DNA from: Gammaproteobacteria bacterium
GTDB lineage: Bacteria; Pseudomonadota; Gammaproteobacteria; HK1
Direction: 5' to 3'
DNA length: 5,498 nt
Assembly (NCBI GenBank): GCA_020444775.1
Contig: JAGRHX010000173.1
Span: 1 to 5,498 of the forward strand
Shown: positions 1 to 5,498 of the stretch, in pieces
How the letters are laid out: each line of letters opens with the position of its first letter
Numbering within the stretch: position 1 is the first letter of the stretch
Notes under the pieces: model-generated
Databases searched by the model: none
Seen by the model: the letters and a program-made list of their open reading frames with translations, nothing else
Told to the model about the DNA's origin: nothing
Made by a program: the position numbers and the translations under genes

Positions 1-1865
1 AGCCGCACCCGGTCGCCGTCGGCCAGACCGAGACGGGCGACGTCATCGGGATGTACCAGCACCCGGGGCTGCTTCTCGTGGGCGCGGGCGCTGTCGGTCT
101 CGGTGAAGCTGGTGTTGAGGAACATCCGCGCCGGTGGCGTGATCAGCCGAAATGGCAGCGCCTCGCTACTCTCCTCCGTGACCGCCCAATGGTCGGGCAG
201 ATCCGGCATGCCCTTGGCGTAGGGACCCAGCTCGGCCCAGTCCGGCTTGAAACGGAAGCGCCCGTTCGGCGTCGGAAAGCCGTCCAGGAAATGCCCGCCT
301 TCGAAGGATGGGCCACGTTCCAGGAAGCCATCGGCCTCGATGGCCTCGATACCACCCAGCCCGGAGTCACGCAGGGTGCGATCGATGAGCGCCGTCGCGC
401 TCATCTCGAAGGCTGGATGGTTGGCGCCGAGTCGCCGCGCCAGCGCGCAGACCACGTCGTGGTTGCTGCGAGACTGCGCGTACGGTTCGATGAGACGCGG
501 CCCGTAGGTGATGGCGGTGTGCCCGAAACCGTAGTAGATGTCGTCGTACTCGAAGGACATCGCCGCCGGCAGCACGATATCCGCGCATTCCGCGGTGGCG
601 GTCATGAACTGCTCGTGCACGGCCAGGAACAGATCCGGACGGGTCAGCCCCTTGCGGACCAGTTTGCTGTCCGGCGCCACCTCGGCGGAGTTGGCGTTCT
701 GGATCAGCATGGCGGTCACCGGTGGTCCGCCCTGCAGGGCCTGGGGATCGTTGTTCAGCACCGAGCCGATGCGCGGCTGGTCGAGCACCCGTACGTTTGG
801 ATCGCGCGCATCCAGACCGTGGGCAAACGTGGTATCCAACTTGAGGCTGTCCATGTTCATGAACAGGGCACCACCACCACGGTGTTGCCAGGCACCACTG
901 ACCGCCGGCAGCGCCGAGACCGCATGCATGTTGCTGGCGCCGTTACGCGAGCGGGTGAAGCCAAAGCCCAGACGCAGGTAGGCACGCGGCGTCGACCCGT
1001 ATAAACGCGCGAGCTCGATGATGCTCGACTCGGTCAGCCCGGTGATGGACGCCGCCCAGGCCGGCGTGCGGCTACGAAGGTGCCGCTCGACGCGCTCGTC
1101 GAAATCAGTGAAGCGCGTAAGGTACGGCCGATCTGCCAGCCCTTCTTCGAGCATCACGCACATCATGGCGCAGGCCAGCGCACCGTCGCTGCCGGGGCGG
1201 ACGATTACCGGCACGTCGGCCTTCTCGACGGTGGGCGTGCGATAGCAATCGACGACCACCAGCCTGGCGCCACGCTCGCGGCGGGCGCGCTGGATGTGCC
1301 GCATCAGGTTGACCTGGGTGGAGACCGGATTGCCGCCCCACACCACCACCAGGTCGGCGTCGGCGATCTCACGCGGGTCGGTTCCGATCATGCGGCCGAC
1401 GCCAGCCCGCCAGCCAGGGTCGGCGGCGCCTGTGCAGATGGTGGTCTTCTCCCCAGAATAACCCATCACGTGGCGCAGCCGGTCCAGCCCCCAGCGCTGG
1501 ACCACACCCATGGTGCCGCCGGAATGATAGGGCCAGACCGACTCAGCGCCGAAGCGCTGGGTCGAACGTGTGAAGGCCTCGGCGATCTCGTCCAGGGCCT
1601 GGTCCCAGGTCACCGGCATGAATTGTCCACTGCCCTTGGGTCCACCGCCCTTCGGTCCACTGCGCCGCAGCGGCTGGCTGAGCCGGTCCGGGTGATGGAT
1701 GCGCTCGGCATAGCGGGCAACCTTGGCGCAGACCGCGCCGTCGGTGTAACTGTAGTGACGACTGCCTCGCACCCGACCGATACGAGTGTCCGACAAACGC
1801 TCGACCTCGAGCGCACAGGCGCTGGGACAATCGTGCGGACAGGCGCTGCGCAGGAACTCACTCAT
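1..1865 (-). CDS. Molybdopterin-dependent oxidoreductase, DMSO-reductase superfamily, with N-terminal [4Fe-4S] domain (3' end outside window)
   Basis: The frame is open for 621 codons from the ATG at 1865 to the left edge with no stop. The N-terminus shows a [4Fe-4S] cysteine set C9-x3-C13-x3-C17-x28-C46, starting in CPHDCPSACAL, followed by the conserved lysine of CAK (K48). The central molybdopterin domain (about 60-480) contains WGGNPVSTQ, a VRPGSDGAL stretch that fits the cofactor-contacting IRPGTDGAL motif, and ECADIVLPA (426-434). A C-terminal dinucleotide-binding domain begins near residue 570 (LITPPARMFLNTSF) and is cut after about 50 residues, so roughly 70-90 residues are probably missing. 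There is no twin-arginine signal, so the enzyme is likely cytoplasmic. It resembles uncharacterised 'molybdopterin oxidoreductase family' proteins more than a named formate dehydrogenase or DMSO reductase. The region where FdhF carries SeCys140 reads ICTGAADPGW (143-152), with no Cys, SeCys or Ser ligand. It is the last gene of the visible operon, 61 bp after the amidase. Substrate and electron partner are unknown. The superfamily is certain; the reaction is not. Confidence 0.
   Translation of the reverse strand, partial: MSEFLRSACPHDCPSACALEVERLSDTRIGRVRGSRHYSYTDGAVCAKVARYAERIHHPDRLSQPLRRSGPKGGGPKGSGQFMPVTWDQALDEIAEAFTRSTQRFGAESVWPYHSGGTMGVVQRWGLDRLRHVMGYSGEKTTICTGAADPGWRAGVGRMIGTDPREIADADLVVVWGGNPVSTQVNLMRHIQRARRERGARLVVVDCYRTPTVEKADVPVIVRPGSDGALACAMMCVMLEEGLADRPYLTRFTDFDERVERHLRSRTPAWAASITGLTESSIIELARLYGSTPRAYLRLGFGFTRSRNGASNMHAVSALPAVSGAWQHRGGGALFMNMDSLKLDTTFAHGLDARDPNVRVLDQPRIGSVLNNDPQALQGGPPVTAMLIQNANSAEVAPDSKLVRKGLTRPDLFLAVHEQFMTATAECADIVLPAAMSFEYDDIYYGFGHTAITYGPRLIEPYAQSRSNHDVVCALARRLGANHPAFEMSATALIDRTLRDSGLGGIEAIEADGFLERGPSFEGGHFLDGFPTPNGRFRFKPDWAELGPYAKGMPDLPDHWAVTEESSEALPFRLITPPARMFLNTSFTETDSARAHEKQPRVLVHPDDVARLGLADGDRVR
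1625..1669 (-). repeat. 15-bp in-frame tandem repeat (about 2.6 copies) inside the oxidoreductase gene
   Basis: On the plus strand the units begin at 1625, 1640 and 1655, each starting GTCCAC, with the third unit diverging after GTCCACTGC. On the coding strand this gives the five-residue repeat GPKGG-GPKGS at residues 70-79, flanked by S69 and by SGQF at 79-82. It lies in the loop between the [4Fe-4S] domain (ending PLRR) and the start of the molybdopterin domain (VTWDQALDEI). As I recall the family, this loop normally carries a single GPKG-type element, so the repeat looks like a duplication that lengthens a surface loop without breaking the frame. Confidence 0.
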
Positions 1866-1869
1866 GCTC

Positions 1870-1877
1870 TCACCTCT
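1870..1877 (-). promoter_or_regulatory. Shine-Dalgarno site of the molybdopterin oxidoreductase gene
   Basis: Read on the minus strand this is AGAGGTGA, a strong anti-16S match ending 4 nt before the ATG at 1865. It supports that start and suggests this gene is translated independently despite being downstream in an operon. It is the best ribosome-binding site of the three minus-strand genes. Confidence 0.
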
Positions 1878-1926
1878 GCTCGCGACACATCAGGTGTGGG
1901 GTCGCATCCCGGGTCATCACGACCTC

Positions 1927-3549
1927 TCAAGGCAGGTACACGTGCGCCGGCTCCTCGCGCCAATGGCGTGGACTACGTACCGTTTCGACCATCTGCCAGA
2001 CATACGGCGCCGCGGCGCAGACCATCTGGAACTGACGCTCGTCGAGGCTCAGACCGGCGGCCTTGACGCACATCCGCACCCGATCGCGCTGCGTGCCGGT
2101 CAGCTCGTCAGCGGCAGGCTCCGGCACCGTCGGCAGGTCGGGCTTGTCCAGCGCCGTGCCCTCCAGGGGTGGGCGCGTGCCACGCCACGGCGTCGCCTGC
2201 TCGTAGGCATGCGCGACCTTCAGCACCGTGCCGTCCTGGAACGGCGCCGCGGCAAGCTGCAGGGACATCGGCAGCCCGCTCCGGGTATAGCCCATGCACT
2301 GCACCAGGGCCGGACCACCGGTCACGTTGAACGGTGCCGTCACCGATCCCTTGCGCCAGAAATCGATGGTCCGCCAGGCCGACAACGGACCGGCGGGCCC
2401 CGGTCCGATGGTCAACATGACATCGCAACGCGCGTACACCGCACGCATCTCCTCGTTGACCCGACGGCGCTCACGAATCGCCTGCAGATAGTCGTCCGCG
2501 CTCAACAGACAGGCAGGCAGCACACGACCGAGAAAGTCCTCGCCGAAATCGGAGGGACGTGCGCGCAACACATCGCCGTGCACCGAGAGCAGCTCGGTCT
2601 CGGCTGCAACGACCTTGATGTCCTGGTAGCGCTTGCTGCTGCTCAGCTCGATGTCGAAGACCTCGGCTCCCAACCCCTCGAACACGCCAACGGCCTGCTC
2701 GAAGGCCTGTCGGACCTCGTCGCTGGCGCCGACCTCGTCCAGATAGTGTCGGATCACACCAATCCTGATGCCCCTCAGATCGCCGCCCAGGGCGGCGCGA
2801 AAATCCGCGGCGCTGCGCGAGCTGGACGCTGGATCCCGCGGATCGTGGGCGACCAACGTGTTCAGCGCGATGGCCGCGTCCTCCACGCACCAGGTCAAGG
2901 GGCCCGCGTGATCGTAGCTGTAGCTGTTGGTGATGATGCCGTGGCGGCTCACCCAACCGTAGGTGGGCTTGTGCCCGACCAGGCCACACAGTGCCGCGGG
3001 GTTCCTGATCGATCCGCCGGTGTCCGAGCCCATCGCCAGCGGCAGCATGCCGGCAGCCACAGCCGCGCCGGAGCCGGAAGACGAGCCCCCCGTGAAACGG
3101 CCGAGATCCCAGGGATTGCGCGCTGGCGGCCAGGGCAGGTCGAAGGACGGCCCGCCATGCGCGAACTCGTGGGTCGCGAGCTTGCCCAGCAGCACACCAC
3201 CGGCCTGGTGGAGCAAGGCGACCGTGGTCGCGTCCTCGCTCGGCACGTGGTCGATGAGGGTCTTGGAATGGGCGGTGGTGAGGATGCCGCGCGTGCAGTA
3301 GATGTCCTTGAGACCGAACGGTATGCCGTGCAGCGGGCCGCGGGGCCCGCTACGCACCAGCTCGTCCTCCAGGACCCGCGCCTGCTCCAGGGCGCGCTCC
3401 GCGGTCAGGGTGATGAACGCATCCAGAAACGGGTCCAGCGCCTCGATGCGATGTAGAAAGCTCTCGGTGAGGTCGACCGGTGACAGCTCCCGATTGGCAA
3501 TCTGCCGGCCCAGGTCGGCAATCGAACAGTGGTACAACTCTGTGCTCAT
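1927..3549 (-). CDS. Amidase-signature family hydrolase with a C-terminal AtzG/DUF4089-like extension
   Basis: The 540-residue product has all hallmarks of the amidase-signature (AS) family, which hydrolyses amide or related C-N bonds with a Ser-cisSer-Lys triad. Lys81 lies in GIPFGLKD, the cis-Ser is S156 in GGSSSGSG (154-161), and the nucleophile S180 lies in GSDTGGSIRNPA. The 24-residue spacing from S156 to S180 equals that of FAAH S217/S241. The AS core ends near residue 462 (ATPWRGTRPPL). A proline-rich linker follows, then about 58 residues (483-540) ending EEPAHVYLP that resemble the small AtzG/DUF4089 partner subunit. No gatB or gatC is adjacent, so this is unlikely to be the GatA transamidosome subunit; an AtzE-like or other small-molecule amidase fits better. 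No signal peptide is seen, so it is probably cytoplasmic. The start at 3549 has only a weak upstream purine stretch. It lies 54 bp after the crotonase stop. The family is certain; the substrate is unknown. Confidence 0.
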   Translation of the reverse strand: MSTELYHCSIADLGRQIANRELSPVDLTESFLHRIEALDPFLDAFITLTAERALEQARVLEDELVRSGPRGPLHGIPFGLKDIYCTRGILTTAHSKTLIDHVPSEDATTVALLHQAGGVLLGKLATHEFAHGGPSFDLPWPPARNPWDLGRFTGGSSSGSGAAVAAGMLPLAMGSDTGGSIRNPAALCGLVGHKPTYGWVSRHGIITNSYSYDHAGPLTWCVEDAAIALNTLVAHDPRDPASSSRSAADFRAALGGDLRGIRIGVIRHYLDEVGASDEVRQAFEQAVGVFEGLGAEVFDIELSSSKRYQDIKVVAAETELLSVHGDVLRARPSDFGEDFLGRVLPACLLSADDYLQAIRERRRVNEEMRAVYARCDVMLTIGPGPAGPLSAWRTIDFWRKGSVTAPFNVTGGPALVQCMGYTRSGLPMSLQLAAAPFQDGTVLKVAHAYEQATPWRGTRPPLEGTALDKPDLPTVPEPAADELTGTQRDRVRMCVKAAGLSLDERQFQMVCAAAPYVWQMVETVRSPRHWREEPAHVYLP

Positions 3550-3603
3550 GCGCAGTACTCGTGTGGTGAGGGACGAATCACGGGCCGGAAAAGCACGGGC
3601 CGT

Positions 3604-4401
3604 TCAACGCCCCTCGAACACCGGCGCACGCTTCTCGGCCCAGGCCCGCAGACCTTCCTTGTGGTCCTCGGAGGCCGCGCACAGACGCCGCGCCGCCTCG
3701 TGCTCGGCCGGGTCCAGACGACCGGCGGCGAGGTCGTTCAGCGATTTCTTGATCGCGGCCACCGCAAGCGGCGCGTTGCCCGCGAGCTGCGCGGCAAGCT
3801 CGTCGACCCGCGTCATCAGACCGTCCGCGGGCAACACCTCGTCCAGATAGCCCATCCGTAGCAGTTCCTCGGCCTGCGCCGGCTGCGCGGTCAGGAACAG
3901 CTTCTTCGCATTGTTCAACCCGAGCCGCGACACGTAGCGACGCAAGCCGCTCTGGTAGTAGACGATGCCGAGACGGGCCGCGGGCATGAACATACGCATG
4001 TCCTGGACACCGAGCCGGAAATCGCAGGCCAGCGCCAGGTCGGTCGCGCCACCGTAGACCCCACCATTGAGGGCGGCGATGGTCGGCACACGCAGGCTCT
4101 CCAGCCGGTCGACCGTGCGCTCGAAGGCATTGGCGTCATGATTGCTGGAACCGCTCTGACTGCGCTCGGCGAGCGCGCCCAGGTGAAAACCGGACGAAAA
4201 GCTCCGACCGGTCGCGGTCAGCACCAGCACCCGGATCGAGTCATCGGTATCGGCCTGGTCGAAGATCGAGATCAACGCCTCGAGATCGGCGGGTTCCAGG
4301 CGGTTGTGCTGGGCCGGCCGGTTGAGGCAGACGGTGGCACGGCCATCTCGGAGCGTGAGGCTGGGGATGCCGCTTGGCTGGGTCGCTTGGCTGGAGCTCA
4401 T
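3604..4401 (-). CDS. Enoyl-CoA hydratase/isomerase (crotonase) family protein lacking the canonical hydratase glutamates
   Basis: The 265-residue product is of normal crotonase length. The fold is clear: an N-terminal strand pattern (ATVCLNRPAQHNRL, 22-35), the first oxyanion-hole segment SFSSGFHLG (67-75), the second segment NGGVYGGATDLALACDFRLG (112-131), the RLGIVYYQSGLRRY helix region (143-156) and the usual C-terminus ASEDHKEGLRAWAEKRAPVF (243-262). In rat mitochondrial enoyl-CoA hydratase, Glu144 and Glu164 activate water; the aligned residues here are Asp121 and Ala141 (FMPAARLG in place of the usual PEI.LG). The 20-residue spacing matches. The protein should therefore bind an acyl-CoA thioester, but simple hydration is doubtful; isomerase, hydrolase, lyase or dehalogenase-type chemistry is possible. 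It appears to be the first gene of the minus-strand operon. No clear ribosome-binding site precedes the ATG at 4401, and no alternative ATG precedes the core. The superfamily call is secure; the reaction is open. Confidence 0.
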   Translation of the reverse strand: MSSSQATQPSGIPSLTLRDGRATVCLNRPAQHNRLEPADLEALISIFDQADTDDSIRVLVLTATGRSFSSGFHLGALAERSQSGSSNHDANAFERTVDRLESLRVPTIAALNGGVYGGATDLALACDFRLGVQDMRMFMPAARLGIVYYQSGLRRYVSRLGLNNAKKLFLTAQPAQAEELLRMGYLDEVLPADGLMTRVDELAAQLAGNAPLAVAAIKKSLNDLAAGRLDPAEHEAARRLCAASEDHKEGLRAWAEKRAPVFEGR

Positions 4402-4482
4402 TGGCGGTACTTGCTGGTTGAGAGTGAAGATTGCGCTGGCAGCGGCAGTCTGGCCGATGCAGCGGTCGGTCGTCCGACACCT

Positions 4483-4491
4483 GATTGAATC
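4483..4491. promoter_or_regulatory. Palindrome GATTGAATC, candidate operator half-site upstream of the minus-strand operon
   Basis: The site is a perfect 4-1-4 inverted repeat (GATT-G-AATC) about 80 bp upstream of the crotonase start. Its core TTGAATC recurs exactly at 4711-4717 and, inverted, at 4807-4813 (GATTCAA). The 9-mer TGAATCGAG starting at 4486 also recurs at 4607-4615. This may mark binding sites for a regulator, but no regulator gene is visible and short motifs can recur by chance. Confidence 0.
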
Positions 4492-4626
4492 GAGTCGCGG
4501 TCACGCGAACCGGTAGGAAGCGTCGGCCGCCGCGATGTCTCGGGGCCACGTGCCGCACAGTATGCCGGCAGCCGCGCCCGGCTTCATCGGAATGCTTGAG
4601 AGGCCGTGAATCGAGCCGAATTGCGG

Positions 4627-4639
4627 CATCGATTCGATG
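4627..4639. promoter_or_regulatory. Perfect palindrome CATCGA-T-TCGATG, candidate regulator site
   Basis: This is a 6-1-6 perfect inverted repeat near the middle of the intergenic region, lying between the divergent genes. It overlaps a near-inverted copy of the TGAATCGA element seen at 4486 and 4607. The size and symmetry suit a dimeric transcription factor operator, but no known consensus is recognised. Confidence 0.
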
Positions 4640-4791
4640 TATTTCTCGACTTGGATATCAGGCTGTCCCGAATGTTACGCGGACGACGTTCGTCATGCCT
4701 TTGACACAACTTGAATCAGCGGAGAATAGACACAAGATATCAGTCACTTAGCGCCGTGAGCGAAAAAGCGGCCCGGCGCCTTGCTGCGGCA

Positions 4792-4807
4792 CGCGCCGAA
4801 TGGCGCG
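4792..4807. other. GC-rich hairpin with GAAT loop
   Basis: CGCGCC-GAAT-GGCGCG forms a 6-bp all-GC stem with a four-base loop. The left arm can alternatively pair with CGGCGC at 4774-4779, through GCGCCG at 4793-4798, so two mutually exclusive stems are possible. No T-run follows on either strand, so it is not a standard intrinsic terminator. It lies about 35 bp upstream of the candidate -35 element of the YccA-type gene. Confidence 0.
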
Positions 4808-4842
4808 ATTCAATGACCGGTATGACCGCTCGTTAACCGCCA

Positions 4843-4870
4843 TTGAACTGAGTCCGCAACCGCTTAATAT
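4843..4870 (+). promoter_or_regulatory. Candidate sigma70-type promoter of the YccA-type gene
   Basis: TTGAAC (4843-4848, 4 of 6 matches to TTGACA) and TAATAT (4865-4870, 4 of 6 to TATAAT) are separated by 16 bp. Transcription would start near 4877, giving a leader of about 48 nt that begins with a small GGGG/CCCC inverted repeat at 4880-4894. The match is moderate and read by eye only. Confidence 0.
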
Positions 4871-4909
4871 TGACCTCACGGGGCGTCGCACCCCCAATAC
4901 CTTGAATTT

Positions 4910-4914
4910 GGAGG
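4910..4914 (+). promoter_or_regulatory. Shine-Dalgarno site GGAGG of the YccA-type gene
   Basis: GGAGG lies 10 nt before the ATG at 4925, slightly long but within the functional range. It fixes the start of the reading frame, and the N-terminal length it gives matches YccA-type proteins. Confidence 0.
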
Positions 4915-4924
4915 ATAACCATTC

Positions 4925-5498
4925 ATGGCTAGCTTCGAGCCGTCCATCGCATCGACACGCGCAGAAGCGCTATCTGCCGTACGCAGCAAGATGCTGCGTA
5001 ATACCTATTCCCTCCTGTCGCTGACACTGTTGTTCAGCGCGCTCACGGCATGGATCTCGACCATGCTGATGATGCCGCCGATGACCTATCTGATCTGCAT
5101 TGGCGGCGCCATGCTGCTGAGCTGGCTGGTGCTGCCACGGGTCGCGGAATCGGCGGCCGGAATCGGCGTGGTGTTCGCCATCACCGGATTGCTCGGCTTC
5201 GGCCTCGGGCCGATTCTGTCGGCCTATGCCGCATTGCCAAACGGCACCCAGGTGGTCGGCACCGCGCTCGGCGGCACTGGGGTGATCTTCCTGGGACTGT
5301 CCGGCTACGCGCTGATGACCCGGCGCGACTTCAGCTTCATGGGCGGTTTCCTGATGGTCGGGTTCTTGTTGGTGCTGTGCATGGCGCTGGCGAACATCTT
5401 CCTCGGCATCCCGGCCTTGTCGCTGGCCATCTCGGCGGTCGTCATCCTGCTGATGAGCGGCTTCATCCTCTATGACACCAGCCGCATCATCAACGGCG
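4925..5498 (+). CDS. yccA: Bax inhibitor-1/YccA family membrane protein (TMBIM family), 3' end outside window
   Basis: The 191 visible codons encode a strongly hydrophobic protein with a short charged cytoplasmic N-terminus (about 1-27). The family segment LRNTYSLLSLTLLFSALTA (24-42) follows, and six predicted membrane helices lie at roughly 29-47, 53-71, 78-98, 108-130, 138-160 and 163-183. Recognisable conserved blocks are GLGPILSAYAALPNG (93-107), LGLSGYALMTRRDFSFMGGF (123-142) and the end-of-helix-6 motif LYDTSRIING (182-191). Family members are about 220 residues, so the seventh helix and roughly 30 residues are missing. In E. coli YccA associates with and modulates the membrane protease FtsH; bacterial homologues such as YetJ act as pH-dependent calcium leak channels through paired aspartates. 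Asp184 is a candidate for one of that pair. The gene has its own promoter candidate and RBS and points away from the metabolic operon, so a functional link is not implied. The family call is secure; the symbol is by homology. Confidence 0.
   Translation, partial: MASFEPSIASTRAEALSAVRSKMLRNTYSLLSLTLLFSALTAWISTMLMMPPMTYLICIGGAMLLSWLVLPRVAESAAGIGVVFAITGLLGFGLGPILSAYAALPNGTQVVGTALGGTGVIFLGLSGYALMTRRDFSFMGGFLMVGFLLVLCMALANIFLGIPALSLAISAVVILLMSGFILYDTSRIING

Larger units (their letters stand above)
4402..4924. other. Divergent intergenic region with no convincing gene
   Basis: About 520 bp separate the leftward operon from the rightward YccA-type gene. Base composition drops noticeably around 4600-4750 compared with the flanking genes. 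A plus-strand open frame of 88 codons (4485-4751) has no ribosome-binding site, is rich in Arg, Ser and Cys without domain-like patterning, and is not called. A perfect TTGACA at 4701-4706 has no matching -10 element at 16-18 bp. Short perfect inverted repeats occur at 4465-4478 (GTCGG-TCGT-CCGAC) and 4570-4583 (AGCCG-CGCC-CGGCT), neither followed by a T-run. I found no clear sigma70 promoter for the minus-strand operon by eye. Confidence 0.

Noticed and set aside
1866..1926. Small inverted repeat ACAC-CTGAT-GTGT (minus strand) in the gap between amidase and oxidoreductase
   Set aside because: The stem is only 4 bp and has no T-run, so it cannot be supported as a terminator or processing site.
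51..2066. Plus-strand open frames at 51-1004 and 1080-2066
   Set aside because: Both lie antisense to the molybdopterin oxidoreductase, whose conserved motifs run through the whole stretch in one minus-strand frame. The plus-strand products resemble no family I know.
1786..3456. Long plus-strand open frame (556 codons) opposite the amidase
   Set aside because: It is antisense to a gene with an intact catalytic triad, is rich in Arg, Gln, His and Gly without domain patterning, and has no convincing ribosome-binding site. Long antisense frames are expected in GC-rich DNA.
3550..3603. Possible terminator or promoter between crotonase and amidase
   Set aside because: No stem with a following T-run and no recognisable promoter hexamers were found in these 54 bp.
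4701..4706. Perfect -35 hexamer TTGACA
   Set aside because: No acceptable -10 hexamer lies 16-18 bp downstream (that stretch reads GGAGAATAGA), so it is not called as a promoter.
4485..4751. 88-codon plus-strand frame in the intergenic region
   Set aside because: There is no Shine-Dalgarno site, the composition is Arg/Ser/Cys-rich, no domain or membrane pattern is visible, and it reads through several palindromic elements.
5050..5475. 141-codon plus-strand frame overlapping the YccA-type gene
   Set aside because: It is an out-of-frame shadow of the membrane protein gene, which has a strong RBS and clear family motifs.

Overview
This is a GC-rich bacterial window, most likely from a gammaproteobacterium. 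That placement rests mainly on the rightmost gene, whose product closely resembles the YccA-type Bax-inhibitor-1 proteins of pseudomonads and relatives, and on the codon bias toward G/C at third positions. No RNA gene, CRISPR array, insertion sequence or transposase is visible.

Positions 1-4401 hold three genes on the minus strand, all reading leftward in one probable operon. In transcription order they are a crotonase-fold (enoyl-CoA hydratase/isomerase family) protein, an amidase-signature hydrolase, and a molybdopterin/[4Fe-4S] oxidoreductase of the DMSO-reductase superfamily that runs off the left edge. The gaps are 54 and 61 bp with no terminator-like structure. Three details stand out. 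The crotonase lacks both canonical hydratase glutamates (Asp121 and Ala141 sit there). The amidase has an extra C-terminal segment resembling the small AtzG/DUF4089 (GatC-like) subunit. The oxidoreductase has no Cys, SeCys or Ser at the expected molybdenum-ligand position but does have an Asp, and it carries an in-frame 15-bp tandem duplication.

Positions 4402-4924 are a roughly 520-bp divergent intergenic region, visibly less GC-rich in its middle. It holds short palindromes, a recurring TTGAATC/GATTCAA motif, a GC-rich hairpin, a candidate sigma70-type promoter and a strong Shine-Dalgarno site for the plus-strand gene. I see no convincing gene in it.

Positions 4925-5498 hold the first 191 codons of a seven-helix Bax-inhibitor-1/YccA-family membrane protein on the plus strand, cut by the right edge. 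It is probably unrelated to the operon.

Together the minus-strand genes suggest a catabolic or modifying pathway combining redox or hydration chemistry at a molybdenum centre, cleavage of an amide-type C-N bond, and an acyl-CoA step. The substrate cannot be read from the sequence, and no CoA ligase, transporter, regulator or electron-transfer partner lies within the window.
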